Positions 18,212 through 28,105 of a stretch of DNA of 64,000 nucleotides are shown here, piece after piece (position 1 is the first letter of the stretch; each line of letters starts with the position of its first letter). The position numbers and the translations under genes are program-made. The notes beneath the pieces were generated by a model, which made no database searches, had not been told where the DNA came from, and worked only from the letters and a program-made list of their open reading frames with translations. The stretch comes from Methylobacterium sp. 2A (GTDB lineage: Bacteria; Pseudomonadota; Alphaproteobacteria; Rhizobiales; Beijerinckiaceae), in the NCBI RefSeq assembly GCF_009806555.1, contig NZ_VUOK01000046.1:18551-82550 (forward strand), in the 5' to 3' direction.

Positions 18212-19112
18212 GCCGGAGCTCCCGTATGGGCGTCGTCGCCGTGCGGCACGCTGATCCCGACCTCGGCCTCCACGGCCTCCACCTCCTCGTCCTCGACGCC
18301 GAGATAGGCGGCGATCACCCTGGGATCCGAGCGGACCTCGGCGGGCGTACCGTCGGCAATCTTCTGGCCGTAGTCGAGCACCACCACGTGATCGGAGATC
18401 TCCATCACCACCGACATGTCGTGCTCGATCAGCAGCACCGAGGTGTCGTGCTCGTCGCGGATGTGGCGCAGGAGACCGTTCAGCTCGGCCGATTCCCGCG
18501 GGTTGAGGCCGGCCGCCGGCTCGTCGAGGCAGAGCAGGACCGGATCGGTGCACATCGCCCGGGCGATCTCCAGGCGGCGCTGGGCGCCGTACGGCAGGGC
18601 GCCGGCCGGATCGTCGGCGCGCTTCATCAGGTCGATGCGCGTCAGCCACGCCTTGGCGCGCTCGATCGCGGCGTCCTGCGCATCGCGAAAACCCTTGAGC
18701 CCGAGCAGGCCGAGGATCGTGTAGCCGGAGGCGCGCATCAGCGGCTTGTGCTGGGCGACCAGCAGATTCTCCAGCACCGTCATGCCCTGGAACAGGCGGA
18801 TGTTCTGGAAGGTGCGCGCCACCCGGGCGGTGCGGTTGACCTCGTGGTTCGGCAGCCGCTCCAAGAGGTGCGTCGTGCCGTCCGCATGCGCCAGGGTCAG
18901 CATGCCCTCCGTCGGCTTGTAGAAGCCGGTGATGCAGTTGAACACCGTGGTCTTGCCGGCCCCGTTCGGGCCGATCAGCGCGGTGATGTCGCCGCGCCTT
19001 GCCTGGAAGGACAGGTCGGAGACGGCCACGAGGCCGCCGAACCGCATGGTCAGGTGCTCGACGGTGAGCACCGGCGGGGTCGCGGTCGCCCGGGTGTCGG
19101 GATGCGTGGCCA

Positions 19113-19113
<1 letters not shown>
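18208..19113 (-). CDS. livG: Branched-chain amino acid ABC transporter ATP-binding protein LivG
   Basis: 301 residues. Walker A GPNGAGKTT, the LivG hallmark VARTFQNIRLFQGMTVLENL, signature ALPYGAQRRLEIARAM, Walker B LLCLDEPAAGLNP. The C-terminus carries an acidic extension of ~25 residues (GVEDEEVEAVEAEVGI) beyond the usual end. Its start overlaps the livM stop by one base. Confidence 0.95.
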
Positions 19114-20506
<1,393 letters not shown>

Positions 20507-20507
<1 letters not shown>

Positions 20508-21424
20508 CAGACTTTCTCGACCTCGGGCCGGCCCAGGATGCCCGAAGGCATGAAGATCAGCACGATCGCCAGGATCGAGAAGGCGGCGACGTCCTTGTAC
20601 TCGATCGAGAAGTAGGCCGACCAGAAGGTCTCGATCAGCCCGATGATCAGGCCGCCGAGCACAGCCCCCGGCAGGGAGCCGATGCCGCCGAGCACCGCCG
20701 CCGTGAACGCCTTCACGCCGGGAACGAATCCGTCCGAGAACGACACGACGCCGTAATACATGAGGTAGAGGACGCCCGCGACCGCCGCCAGGGCGGCGCC
20801 GAGCACGAAGGTCAGCGAGATCGTCCGGTCGACGTCGATCCCGAGGAGCGCCGCCATCTTGCGGTCCTGCTCGCAGGCGCGCTGGGCCCGGCCGAAGGGC
20901 GTGCGCTGCACGAGGTACCAGAAGCCGGTGAGCAGCACGGCGGTCACCGCCATGATCAGCACCTGCTTCCAGGCCAGGAACACCGCGTAGCCGTCACGCT
21001 CGAACAGGGTGATGCCGCCCGAGAACATCGGCGGAGTCGGCTTGTTGCGCGCGCCCTGCACCACCTGCACGAAGTTCGACAGGAAGATCGAGACGCCGAT
21101 CGCCGAGATCAGCGGCGCCAGCCGGAACGAGCCGCGCAAGGGCCGGTAGGCCACGCGCTCGATCGCCCAGCCCCACAGGGCGGTGAGCGCCATGGCGACC
21201 ACCAGCACGACCAGGAAGGCCAGCGCGATCGAGCTGATGCCGAGCCAGACCGTCAGCAGCAGGAAGGTGATCAAAGCGATGAAACAGGAGACCATGAAAA
21301 CGTCGCCATGGGCGAAGTTCACCATGCCGATGATGCCGAACACCATCGTGTAGCCGATGGCGATCAGGCCGTAGATCGAGCCGAGCGTCAGCCCGTTGAT
21401 AAGCTGCTGTACGAAGACGTCCAT
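20507..21424 (-). CDS. livH: Branched-chain amino acid ABC transporter permease LivH
   Basis: 305 residues, first gene of the operon. LivH hallmarks are the N-terminal LINGLTLGSIYGLIAIGYTMV, the MVNFAHGDVFM motif, and the coupling loop RACEQDRKMAALLGID. The C-terminus ends with SILAIVLIFMPSGILG. It is divergent from the dicarboxylate symporter gene across ~240 bases that should hold both promoters; no clear operator was seen there. Confidence 0.95.
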
Positions 21425-21664
21425 GTATTCTCGCGCGCCGGGGATCCGTGCCGCCTACGGAGACCGCAGACAGCTTGGCAGGGCAAGTCCCGTACCGCAG
21501 CCGTAGCACGCCGGCCACAGGTTTCATCCACGCCCGAGCGTCGCGCGAAAACAGTCGAAGACGCTAGTAATGGCCGGTACCCGGGCTTGCGCATGGCGCG
21601 GTTCGTGCTTCACGTTAACGAATTGTAATGCTCACTCATCCCGGCACAGGCGAGGAGCCGTCCC

Positions 21665-22945
21665 ATGACAGGTTCACGACTCACGACGATGATCTTCGTC
21701 GGCATGCTCCTTGGGATCGCGGTGGGCTATGCCTGCAGCATCACCTGGCCGGATCCGCAGACCGCCAAGGAGATCGCCGGCTACATCGCGCTGATTTCCG
21801 ACGTGTTCCTGCGGCTGATCAAGATGATCATCGCCCCGCTCGTCTTCTCGACCCTCGTGGTGGGCATCGCGCATCTCGGCGACACGGCCGCGGTGGGCCG
21901 GGTCGGCGGCAAGGCGCTGCTCTGGTTCGTCGGCGCCTCGTTCTGCTCGCTGATGCTGGGGCTGGTCCTGGTGAACCTCATGCAGCCGGGTGTGAACCTC
22001 AACCTGCCGCTGCCCGATGTCGGTGCCGGTACGGGCCTGAAGACCGCCTCGCTCTCGCTCAAGGAGTTCGTCACCCACCTCGTGCCCAAGAGCGCCGTGG
22101 AGGCGATGGCCAACAACGAGATCCTGCAGATCGTGGTGTTCTCGATCTTCTTCGGCGTGGCGCTCGCCGCCCTCGGCGAGAAGGGGCACTTCCTGGCCAA
22201 GGGCATCGAGGGCGTGGCCGACGTCATGCTGAAGGTGACGGGCTACGTCATGATGTTCGCCCCCGTGGCGGTGTTCGCCGCCATCGCGGCGACGATCACC
22301 ACGCAGGGCATCGGCGTGCTGATCACCTACGGCAAGTTCCTGATCGAGTTCTATATCGGCCTCGCGGTGCTCTGGGCGCTGCTGATGGGCGTCGGCTTCC
22401 TGATGCTCGGGGGCGGCGGCATCATGCGGCTGATCAACCTGATCAAGGAGCCCTTCGTGCTCGCCTTCTCGACCGCGTCGAGCGAGGCGGCCTACCCGAA
22501 GATGCTGACGAACCTCGAACAGTTCGGCGTGCCCAACCGCATCACCTCCTTCGTGCTGCCGATGGGCTACTCGTTCAACCTCGACGGCTCGATGATGTAC
22601 TGCACCTTCGCGGTGATGTTCATCGCCCAGGCCTACAACATCCCGCTGACCTGGGGTCAGCAGCTCACCATGCTGTTCCTGCTGATGGTGACCTCGAAGG
22701 GCATGGCGGGCGTGCCCCGCGCCTCGCTGGTGGTGATCTCGGCGACGCTGACGCAGTTCAACATCCCGGAGGCGGGGCTGCTGCTGATCATCGGCATCGA
22801 CCAGTTCCTCGACATGGGCCGCTCGGCCACCAACGTCCTGGGCAACAGCGTCGCCACGGTGGCGGTGGCCAAGTGGGAGGGCCAGCTCACCGCCAGCGAC
22901 CAGCGGCTGGATCATATCGGGACCGTGGTCTCGCCGGCAGAGTAG
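21665..22945 (+). CDS. Dicarboxylate/amino acid:cation symporter (DctA/GltP family)
   Basis: 426 residues, full length for the DAACS family. Diagnostic segments are the Ser-rich re-entrant hairpin FSTASSEAAYPKML, the substrate/Na+ motif GYSFNLDGSMMY, the second hairpin SKGMAGVPRASLV, and GRSATNVLGNSVATVAVAKWEG. It imports C4-dicarboxylates or glutamate/aspartate with H+ or Na+. Its neighbours (a glutamate ABC operon and an extra glutamate-type binding protein) favour acidic amino acids, but dctA function cannot be excluded. RBS AGGAG at 21653-21657. Confidence 0.92.
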   Translation: MTGSRLTTMIFVGMLLGIAVGYACSITWPDPQTAKEIAGYIALISDVFLRLIKMIIAPLVFSTLVVGIAHLGDTAAVGRVGGKALLWFVGASFCSLMLGLVLVNLMQPGVNLNLPLPDVGAGTGLKTASLSLKEFVTHLVPKSAVEAMANNEILQIVVFSIFFGVALAALGEKGHFLAKGIEGVADVMLKVTGYVMMFAPVAVFAAIAATITTQGIGVLITYGKFLIEFYIGLAVLWALLMGVGFLMLGGGGIMRLINLIKEPFVLAFSTASSEAAYPKMLTNLEQFGVPNRITSFVLPMGYSFNLDGSMMYCTFAVMFIAQAYNIPLTWGQQLTMLFLLMVTSKGMAGVPRASLVVISATLTQFNIPEAGLLLIIGIDQFLDMGRSATNVLGNSVATVAVAKWEGQLTASDQRLDHIGTVVSPAE

Positions 22946-22950
22946 GAATC

Positions 22951-22996
22951 GATATCCCTGGAGGCCGGTTTCGCAGCACCGGCCTCCAGGGATATC
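22951..22996. repeat. Perfect 18-bp inverted repeat after the symporter gene
   Basis: GATATCCCTGGAGGCCGG at 22951-22968 and its exact complement at 22979-22996, with a 10-base loop, 5 bases after the stop codon. No T-tract follows. It probably ends or stabilises the symporter transcript. Confidence 0.85.
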
Positions 22997-23024
22997 CGGC
23001 GCGGGAGGGCCATCCAACCCACCA

Positions 23025-23137
23025 CCTCATCCTGAGGTGACCGCGAAGCGGGCCTCGAAGGAGGGCTCCAGGGATCGCAGTGCTATCTGGAGGGCTCCTT
23101 CGAGGCCTCCGCTGCGCTCCGGCACCTCAGGATGAGG
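23025..23137. repeat. Long palindromic repeat (CTCATCCTGAGG family), copy 2
   Basis: Outer arms CCTCATCCTGAGGTG (23025-23039) and CACCTCAGGATGAGG (23123-23137), with inner complementary blocks around GCCTCGAAGGAG and CTCCTTCGAGGC. It is related to the copies at 14347 and 31130. It lies between the symporter gene and the next binding-protein gene, both on the plus strand. Confidence 0.88.
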
Positions 23138-23215
23138 GGCGATGGGTGGGAGAGCCCGGGCTTTAGGCACTCCCGAGTGCGATGTGGCTTGGTTGTGCGC
23201 CCCGGAGGACGGGTG

Positions 23216-24130
23216 ATGGCAAGGTTTTCCGTCGCGGTTCTAGTCCTGGCCCTGGCCCTGGCGGGCGCGTCGCCGGCTTCCGCCATCGAGGTGCTCACCG
23301 GCACGCTCAAGAGCGTCGCCGAGCGCGGCGAGATCGTGCTCGGCTACCGCGAGAGCTCGGTGCCGTTCTCCTTCGTGGCGGGCAAGAATCCGGACGGCAG
23401 CCCAAGGGCGATCGGCTACGCCCTCGACCTCTGCGGCGAGATCGCCGACGACATCCAGGCGGCGATCGGCCGGCCGGTGAAGATCCGCTACGCGCCCGTC
23501 ACCGCCGAGACCCGCATCGAGGCGGTGACATCGGGCAAGATCGACCTCGAATGCGGCTCGACCACCGCCAATGCCGAGCGGCGCAAGCAGGTCGCCTTCT
23601 CGCCGGTGGACTATATCAGCGCGACGCAATTGCTGGTGAAGCGGGGCTCGGGCATCGCCTCCTACCGGGATCTCGGCGGCAAGATTGTCGTGGTCACCGC
23701 CGGCACCACCAACGAGAAGGCCGTGCGCGACCTGCTCGCCCGCGTGAGGATCGACGCGCAGGTCGTGACGGCCCCCGACCACGCCGCCTCCTACGCCATG
23801 GTGAAGGCCGGCAAGGCCGACGCCTTCGCCACCGACGACGTGCTGCTCTACGGGCTGATCGCCACCGACGCTCAGGACGGGTCCAGTTATACGGTGCTGC
23901 CCGACAAGCTCTCCTACGAGCCCTACGGCATCATGTTCCGCAAGGACGATCCCGAACTCGCCGGCATCGTGCAGCAGACCTTCACGCGGCTCGCCGAGTC
24001 GCGGGCTTTGCGCTGGACCTACGAGCGCTGGTTCCTCAAGCGCCTGCCCAACGGCGAGCGCCTCGACATCCCGATGTCGAACGACCTGCGGGTGAGCTTC
24101 CAGCTCATGGGCCTCGACGCGGGCGAGTAG
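23216..24130 (+). CDS. Second glutamate/aspartate-type ABC substrate-binding protein
   Basis: 304 residues, same family as the gltI product in this window: signal peptide (VAVLVLALALAGASPASA), then EIVLGYRESSVPFSFV, IDLECGSTTANAERRKQVAF, and KADAFATDDVLLYGLIA. The Arg in the ERRKQ block that contacts the ligand's acidic group is conserved. No permease or ATPase genes are adjacent, so it may serve the GltJKL transporter or be a stand-alone receptor. RBS CGGAGGA lies ahead of the ATG at 23216. Confidence 0.88.
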   Translation: MARFSVAVLVLALALAGASPASAIEVLTGTLKSVAERGEIVLGYRESSVPFSFVAGKNPDGSPRAIGYALDLCGEIADDIQAAIGRPVKIRYAPVTAETRIEAVTSGKIDLECGSTTANAERRKQVAFSPVDYISATQLLVKRGSGIASYRDLGGKIVVVTAGTTNEKAVRDLLARVRIDAQVVTAPDHAASYAMVKAGKADAFATDDVLLYGLIATDAQDGSSYTVLPDKLSYEPYGIMFRKDDPELAGIVQQTFTRLAESRALRWTYERWFLKRLPNGERLDIPMSNDLRVSFQLMGLDAGE

Positions 24131-24207
24131 GGGGCGCCTCGCTTTCGCCCAACCGGAGCGCGAGGAAGGGCGATCAGTCCCTCCCGTCTCGAGCGCGCCT
24201 CCTGCCC

Positions 24208-24882
24208 ATGACGATCGCAGCGCACTGCCCGAGCTTCCGTGCCGCAGCGTTGGGCGCCCTGCTCGCCTGCGCCGCCTCGGGGGCTTCTGCCCACCCCCAC
24301 GTCTGGGTCACCGCCAAGGCGCAGCTCGTCTACGAGGGCGGCAAGCTCGTGGGCGTGCGCGACACCTGGAGCTTCGACCCCGAATACACGGCTTTCGTCA
24401 CGCAGGGCCTCGACACCAACAAGGACGGCACGCTCAGCCCCGAGGAACTCGCCGGGCTCGCGGCCGAGAACACCGCCAACCTCGCCGAGTTCGGCTACTT
24501 CACGAAGCTGAAGGTGGGCGGCAAGGAGCAGGCCTTCGCCGATCCGAAGGAGCCGGCGGCGCACATGGAGGACAAGGCTCTGGTCATGACCTTCCTGCTG
24601 CCGCTGAAGAGCCCGGTCCAGCAGGGGCGGGGGGTCGCGGCGCTGGAGGTCTACGACCCGACCTACTTCGTCGCCTTCGCGTTCGCGGAGGGACCCGAGG
24701 CGGCGACGCTGGCAGGCGCGCCGCAGGGCTGCGCCGCCACCGTCACCCGCCCGAAGACCGAGCAGCCGAAGACGGCGGATGCCGGTTCTCCGGGCATGAC
24801 CGAGGCGTTCTTCGAGGCGCTGACCGCCGCCTCGACCTACGGCGTGCAGTTCGCCAGCCGGGTGCTCGTCGCGTGTCCGTAG
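24208..24882 (+). CDS. DUF1007-like periplasmic protein with an EF-hand-type loop
   Basis: 224 residues. A signal peptide ends near ASAHPHVWV, so the mature protein starts with His-Pro-His, a possible metal-binding end. Residues 69-80 (DTNKDGTLSPEE) are a textbook 12-residue EF-hand loop. The DUF1007 fold is recognised from HPHVWVTAKAQLVYEGGKLV and WSFDPEYTAFV. The gene overlaps the next one, for a NicO-type metal permease, by 10 bases. A role in metal delivery to or from that permease is inferred from this pairing. Confidence 0.85.
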   Translation: MTIAAHCPSFRAAALGALLACAASGASAHPHVWVTAKAQLVYEGGKLVGVRDTWSFDPEYTAFVTQGLDTNKDGTLSPEELAGLAAENTANLAEFGYFTKLKVGGKEQAFADPKEPAAHMEDKALVMTFLLPLKSPVQQGRGVAALEVYDPTYFVAFAFAEGPEAATLAGAPQGCAATVTRPKTEQPKTADAGSPGMTEAFFEALTAASTYGVQFASRVLVACP

Positions 24883-25865
24883 GGATCGGGATCGCCGCGC
24901 CGGCCGGGGCGGGGCGGCTGGGTTTAAGGCTCGGCCTCATGGCGGCGGCCATCGGACTGGCAGCACTGCTCGCCGCCGGGATCGCGTGGCTGGTGGCGCC
25001 CGGCCTCGCCGCCCCGCCCCCGCGCTCGCCCTTCGGCATCGGGTTTCGCGAGACCGCCCCGGCGGCGACCGGCCTCGGCGGCATCATCCTGGCCCTGCAG
25101 GCGAGTTTTTCGCGCAGCCTCAACGCGGCGGTCAGCGCGCTCCGGGGCGGCGGCAGCTGGAACCCGCTGATCGGCCTCGCCTTCGCGTATGGGGTGTTCC
25201 ACGCCGCCGGACCGGGCCACGGCAAGGCGGTGATCGCCGGCTACATCCTGGCGGGCGAGCGGGCCTTCCGGCGGGGCTGCGCGCTCAGCCTCTGCGCCGC
25301 CCTGCTCCAGGCCCTGGTGGCCGGGGCGATCGTGGGGATCGGCAGCCTGGTCCTGAACGCCACCGCGGCGGGCATCACCCGGGCCGGCACCCTGATCGAG
25401 GCCGTGAGCTTCGCCCTCGTCGCGCTGATCGGGCTGGTGCTGACCTGGCGCAAGGCCGGGCGCCTCGTCCAGCTCGACGCGGCATGCGGGCCCGGCTGCA
25501 GCCACCTGCCCGGGCCGCAGGCGCTCGCGACGATGGAGACGTGGCGCGAGCGGGCCGGGGTGGTCCTGGCCGCCGGCTCGCGCCCCTGCGCCGGGGCGGT
25601 CCTGGTGCTGATCTTCGCGGTGTCGCAGGGCGTTCCCGGCGCGGGCGTGCTGGCGGTGCTGGCCATGGCGCTCGGCACGGCGCTCACCACGACGGCGCTC
25701 GCCGGCCTCGCGGTTTTCGCCAAACGCGCAGCCCTGCGCCTCGCGGGCGGACGGGGCCGGGTGGGGCTGCTCGCCCTCGGCGGCCTTGAGCTGATCGCCG
25801 CGGCCTTCGTGCTGGTGCTCGGCGCCGCGATGCTGTCGGGCCTCGCGCCCACCTTGGGCGGCTGA
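24873..25865 (+). CDS. NicO-family nickel/cobalt transporter (RcnA-like)
   Basis: 330 residues, about six to seven membrane helices. The family motif HAAGPGHGKAVI (His110, GHGK 115-118) and the second signature SRPCAGAVLVLIF are both present, with the final helix pair around MALGTALTTTALAGLAVF. Members move Ni2+/Co2+ in or out; the direction is not readable. It starts at a GTG inside the preceding DUF1007 gene, so the two are co-translated. A Cys-rich loop (CGPGCSH) may bind metal. Confidence 0.88.
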   Translation: MSVGIGIAAPAGAGRLGLRLGLMAAAIGLAALLAAGIAWLVAPGLAAPPPRSPFGIGFRETAPAATGLGGIILALQASFSRSLNAAVSALRGGGSWNPLIGLAFAYGVFHAAGPGHGKAVIAGYILAGERAFRRGCALSLCAALLQALVAGAIVGIGSLVLNATAAGITRAGTLIEAVSFALVALIGLVLTWRKAGRLVQLDAACGPGCSHLPGPQALATMETWRERAGVVLAAGSRPCAGAVLVLIFAVSQGVPGAGVLAVLAMALGTALTTTALAGLAVFAKRAALRLAGGRGRVGLLALGGLELIAAAFVLVLGAAMLSGLAPTLGG

Positions 25866-25926
25866 AGGGCCTCGCCAACCGAGCCGCGGCGTGCGACGCT
25901 GCGCGCCCGAGACGGAGAGCGCGCCG

Positions 25927-26643
25927 ATGCATCCCGACTTCGCGACGATCCTGAACTGGCGCCTGCTCGCCGGATCGCACCCCTTCCCCGGCCCGGATGG
26001 CGGGACCTGCATCAACGAGGCCGCGATCGTGGCCGCCGGTCTGCCCTACCGGGCGATCCGCTCCAGCGCGGATTGCCCGCCCTGCTTCTCGCGTCCGATC
26101 GCCGCCTACGCCCTCGGGCTCAACGACGCCATGCCGGACGCCGTGCGGCCGCAGCTGATGGGCTTCGTGCTGCGGCTCTCCGGAAGCGCCGACAGCCCTG
26201 AGATCGAGGCCGCGCGCACGAGGCGGCTGGCCCTCGAGAGCGTCCGGCGCATCCTTGCGCCGCTCTGCGCGCTCGCCGGGATGGCGGAGGATGCCGAGGC
26301 CTGCGCCGGGGCGCCGGACTGGCCCGGGGCGTTTGCGGCGGCGCGCTCGGCCACGTGGCGGGGCGGCGCGCTCTCACAGGCGGCCGCCCGGACGCGGCGC
26401 TGGCGCGAAGGCGCCCTGACCGCGGCCGTCTCTCGAACCGCCACGGCCGCGCAGAGGGCCGGGGAGGATGCGCGTTGCGCCGCGGAGGTCGCGGAAGGGG
26501 CCGCCCCGTTCGTGGCCGGGACCTGGGGCGAAGCCTGCGCGATCCTCGACGCGACGCTGACGATCGGCCGGCAGGCCCCGGAGATCGCCGTCGCGGGCGC
26601 CCGGGAGCGCCTGGACGCGGCGAAGGCCCTGGCGCCGGCCTGA
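25927..26643 (+). CDS. Hypothetical protein, conserved-looking N-terminus
   Basis: 238 residues, family not recognised. The N-terminus (MHPDFATILNWRLLAGSHPF and GGTCINEAAIVAAGLPYRAI) looks conserved and soluble, with a CPPC pair in SSADCPPCFSRP that could be redox-active or bind metal. The rest is Ala-rich helix. A GGAGAGCG lies just ahead of the ATG. Its stop codon abuts the stop of the convergent phosphatase gene (TGATCA). Confidence 0.65.
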   Translation: MHPDFATILNWRLLAGSHPFPGPDGGTCINEAAIVAAGLPYRAIRSSADCPPCFSRPIAAYALGLNDAMPDAVRPQLMGFVLRLSGSADSPEIEAARTRRLALESVRRILAPLCALAGMAEDAEACAGAPDWPGAFAAARSATWRGGALSQAAARTRRWREGALTAAVSRTATAAQRAGEDARCAAEVAEGAAPFVAGTWGEACAILDATLTIGRQAPEIAVAGARERLDAAKALAPA

Positions 26644-27231
26644 TCAGGCGGCCGCGGGCGCGGCGTCGAGATCCAGCTCGATAGACCCGCAATTCTCCAG
26701 GAACGTGCCGGTGAGGTGATAGAAGAACGTGCCGTGCCCGACGACCGCGATGGTCCGCTCGGGCCGCGCCCGCAGCCACGCCCGGAAGGCCGCGACCCGG
26801 GCGTCGAACAGGGGGCGCGGCTCCACCGGATAGCCGCCGACCTCGCAGCCCGGCTCCGCGTGCCACCACACTTCGGGCAGATGCCCGACATCGAGATGCG
26901 GGAACTCGGCGGCGATCTCCGAGGCCGCCCGCCCCACGTCGCAGCTGCTCTCCTGGCATTCCCGGTGCAGCACCTCGACCAGCACGCGGGGCCGGTTCGG
27001 ATGGTCGCCGAACAGGATCGCGGCCGTCTCGATCGCCCGGGTGAGCGGCGACACCACCACGAGGTCGAACGGGATCGCGCGCAGCCTGTCCCGCGCGGCC
27101 CGCGCCTGAGCCTGCCCCAGCTCGGTCAGCCGGGCGTCCGGCAGGCCGGGATCGCCGCCCCCGAGCTTGTGGGCGGCGTTGAAGGTCGACTGACCGTGGC
27201 GGATGCAGACGATACGGGTCGCTGGTGGCAT
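26644..27231 (-). CDS. Histidine phosphatase family protein
   Basis: 195 residues. The RHG motif (IRHGQSTFN, residues 11-13) supplies the phospho-histidine; the second His is in VVGHGTFF. The middle has LVVVSPLTRAIETA, typical of the phosphoglycerate-mutase-like branch. It should remove phosphate from a small molecule or protein in the cytoplasm; the substrate is unknown. It lies ~46 bases beyond the glyoxalase gene on the same strand and may be co-transcribed with it. Confidence 0.85.
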   Translation of the reverse strand: MPPATRIVCIRHGQSTFNAAHKLGGGDPGLPDARLTELGQAQARAARDRLRAIPFDLVVVSPLTRAIETAAILFGDHPNRPRVLVEVLHRECQESSCDVGRAASEIAAEFPHLDVGHLPEVWWHAEPGCEVGGYPVEPRPLFDARVAAFRAWLRARPERTIAVVGHGTFFYHLTGTFLENCGSIELDLDAAPAAA

Positions 27232-27277
27232 GGATCTCGGCTGCGTTCCCCGGCGGATCGGGATGGGTCGGCTGCGG

Positions 27278-27673
27278 TCAGGCGAAGCGGCCGCCGCGCT
27301 GGATGACCTCGATCTTGTAACCGTCCGGGTCCGTGGCGAAGAAGAACCGCGCTAGCACGTCCTCACCGTGCTTGAGCGTCTTCACGTCGGTCGCCGTAAA
27401 GCCCTCGCGCGTGTGGCGCGCGTGCTCGGCCTCGACATCGTCGACCACGAACGCGATGTGGCCGTAGCCGTCGCCGAGATCGTAGGGCTTGTCGCGCCCC
27501 TTGTTGACCGTGAGCTCCAGCTCGAACGGCGAGGCGGGGTCGCGCAGATAGATCAGGGTGAAGTCCGGGAAGTCGAAGCGATCCGACACTTCGAGCCCGA
27601 AAGCACGAGCGTAGTAGTCGCGGGCACGTTCCTCGTCGAGGACGCGGATCATGGCGTGGACGGGCTTGGACAT
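27278..27673 (-). CDS. gloA: Glyoxalase I (lactoylglutathione lyase), VOC fold
   Basis: 131 residues, close to E. coli GloA (135). The metal ligands of class I glyoxalases are all in place: His6 (VHAMIRV), Glu53 (ELELTV), His72 (YGHIAFVVDD) and Glu122 (GYKIEVIQ). It isomerises the methylglyoxal-glutathione adduct to S-lactoylglutathione. The start at 27673 (MSKPVHAMIRVLDEERARDY) fits the family; the frame stays open upstream into the intergenic region without coding signs. Confidence 0.88.
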   Translation of the reverse strand: MSKPVHAMIRVLDEERARDYYARAFGLEVSDRFDFPDFTLIYLRDPASPFELELTVNKGRDKPYDLGDGYGHIAFVVDDVEAEHARHTREGFTATDVKTLKHGEDVLARFFFATDPDGYKIEVIQRGGRFA

Positions 27674-28105
27674 GCGCTTGCGGTTTCCGTGGGCACGCGG
27701 CCGGCGTGCTGGACCACCTATGTGGCGTCGTCGGCGCGACTGAAAAGGCCGGTGAGCGCCGCTCCTGTGCCGAGGGTTGCGTCCGCCCCGGCCACGCTGC
27801 CTAGCCCACAACCGGAAGAATGTTAGCCGCGGCATATTACCGGACGCGTTATGCATGTAAATGCAGAACAAGAAAACTAATGATGGGTTATAATCTTCTG
27901 AAATTGAATACCTCTATAAATATTAGATGAAACTACTGGTTATGTTCGCCATATTCAGGTGATTGATAAATTACTTTTGAGAGATCTACGAATGATCCCT
28001 TGACATTGATGGATAAGTAACACAATTTTTACGGATTAAGACCACACCAAAGGCTGTGCAGATCGAGTCGCCAGTCGCCGCTTTCGATCGGGAGGCTAGA
28101 AGACC
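27674..28105. other. AT-rich intergenic region upstream of the chemoreceptor gene
   Basis: From about 27835 to 28060 base composition drops sharply from ~70% GC to clearly AT-rich. A TTGACA at 28000-28005, followed 15 bases later by CACAAT, is a candidate sigma-70 promoter for the chemoreceptor gene. No open frame in the AT-rich part looks coding. It may be a curved upstream promoter element or a small foreign insert. Confidence 0.55.

Noticed and set aside
27278..27871. Long N-terminal extension of the glyoxalase
   Set aside because: The first 66 codons are Arg-rich, reach into the AT-rich region and precede the normal family start.
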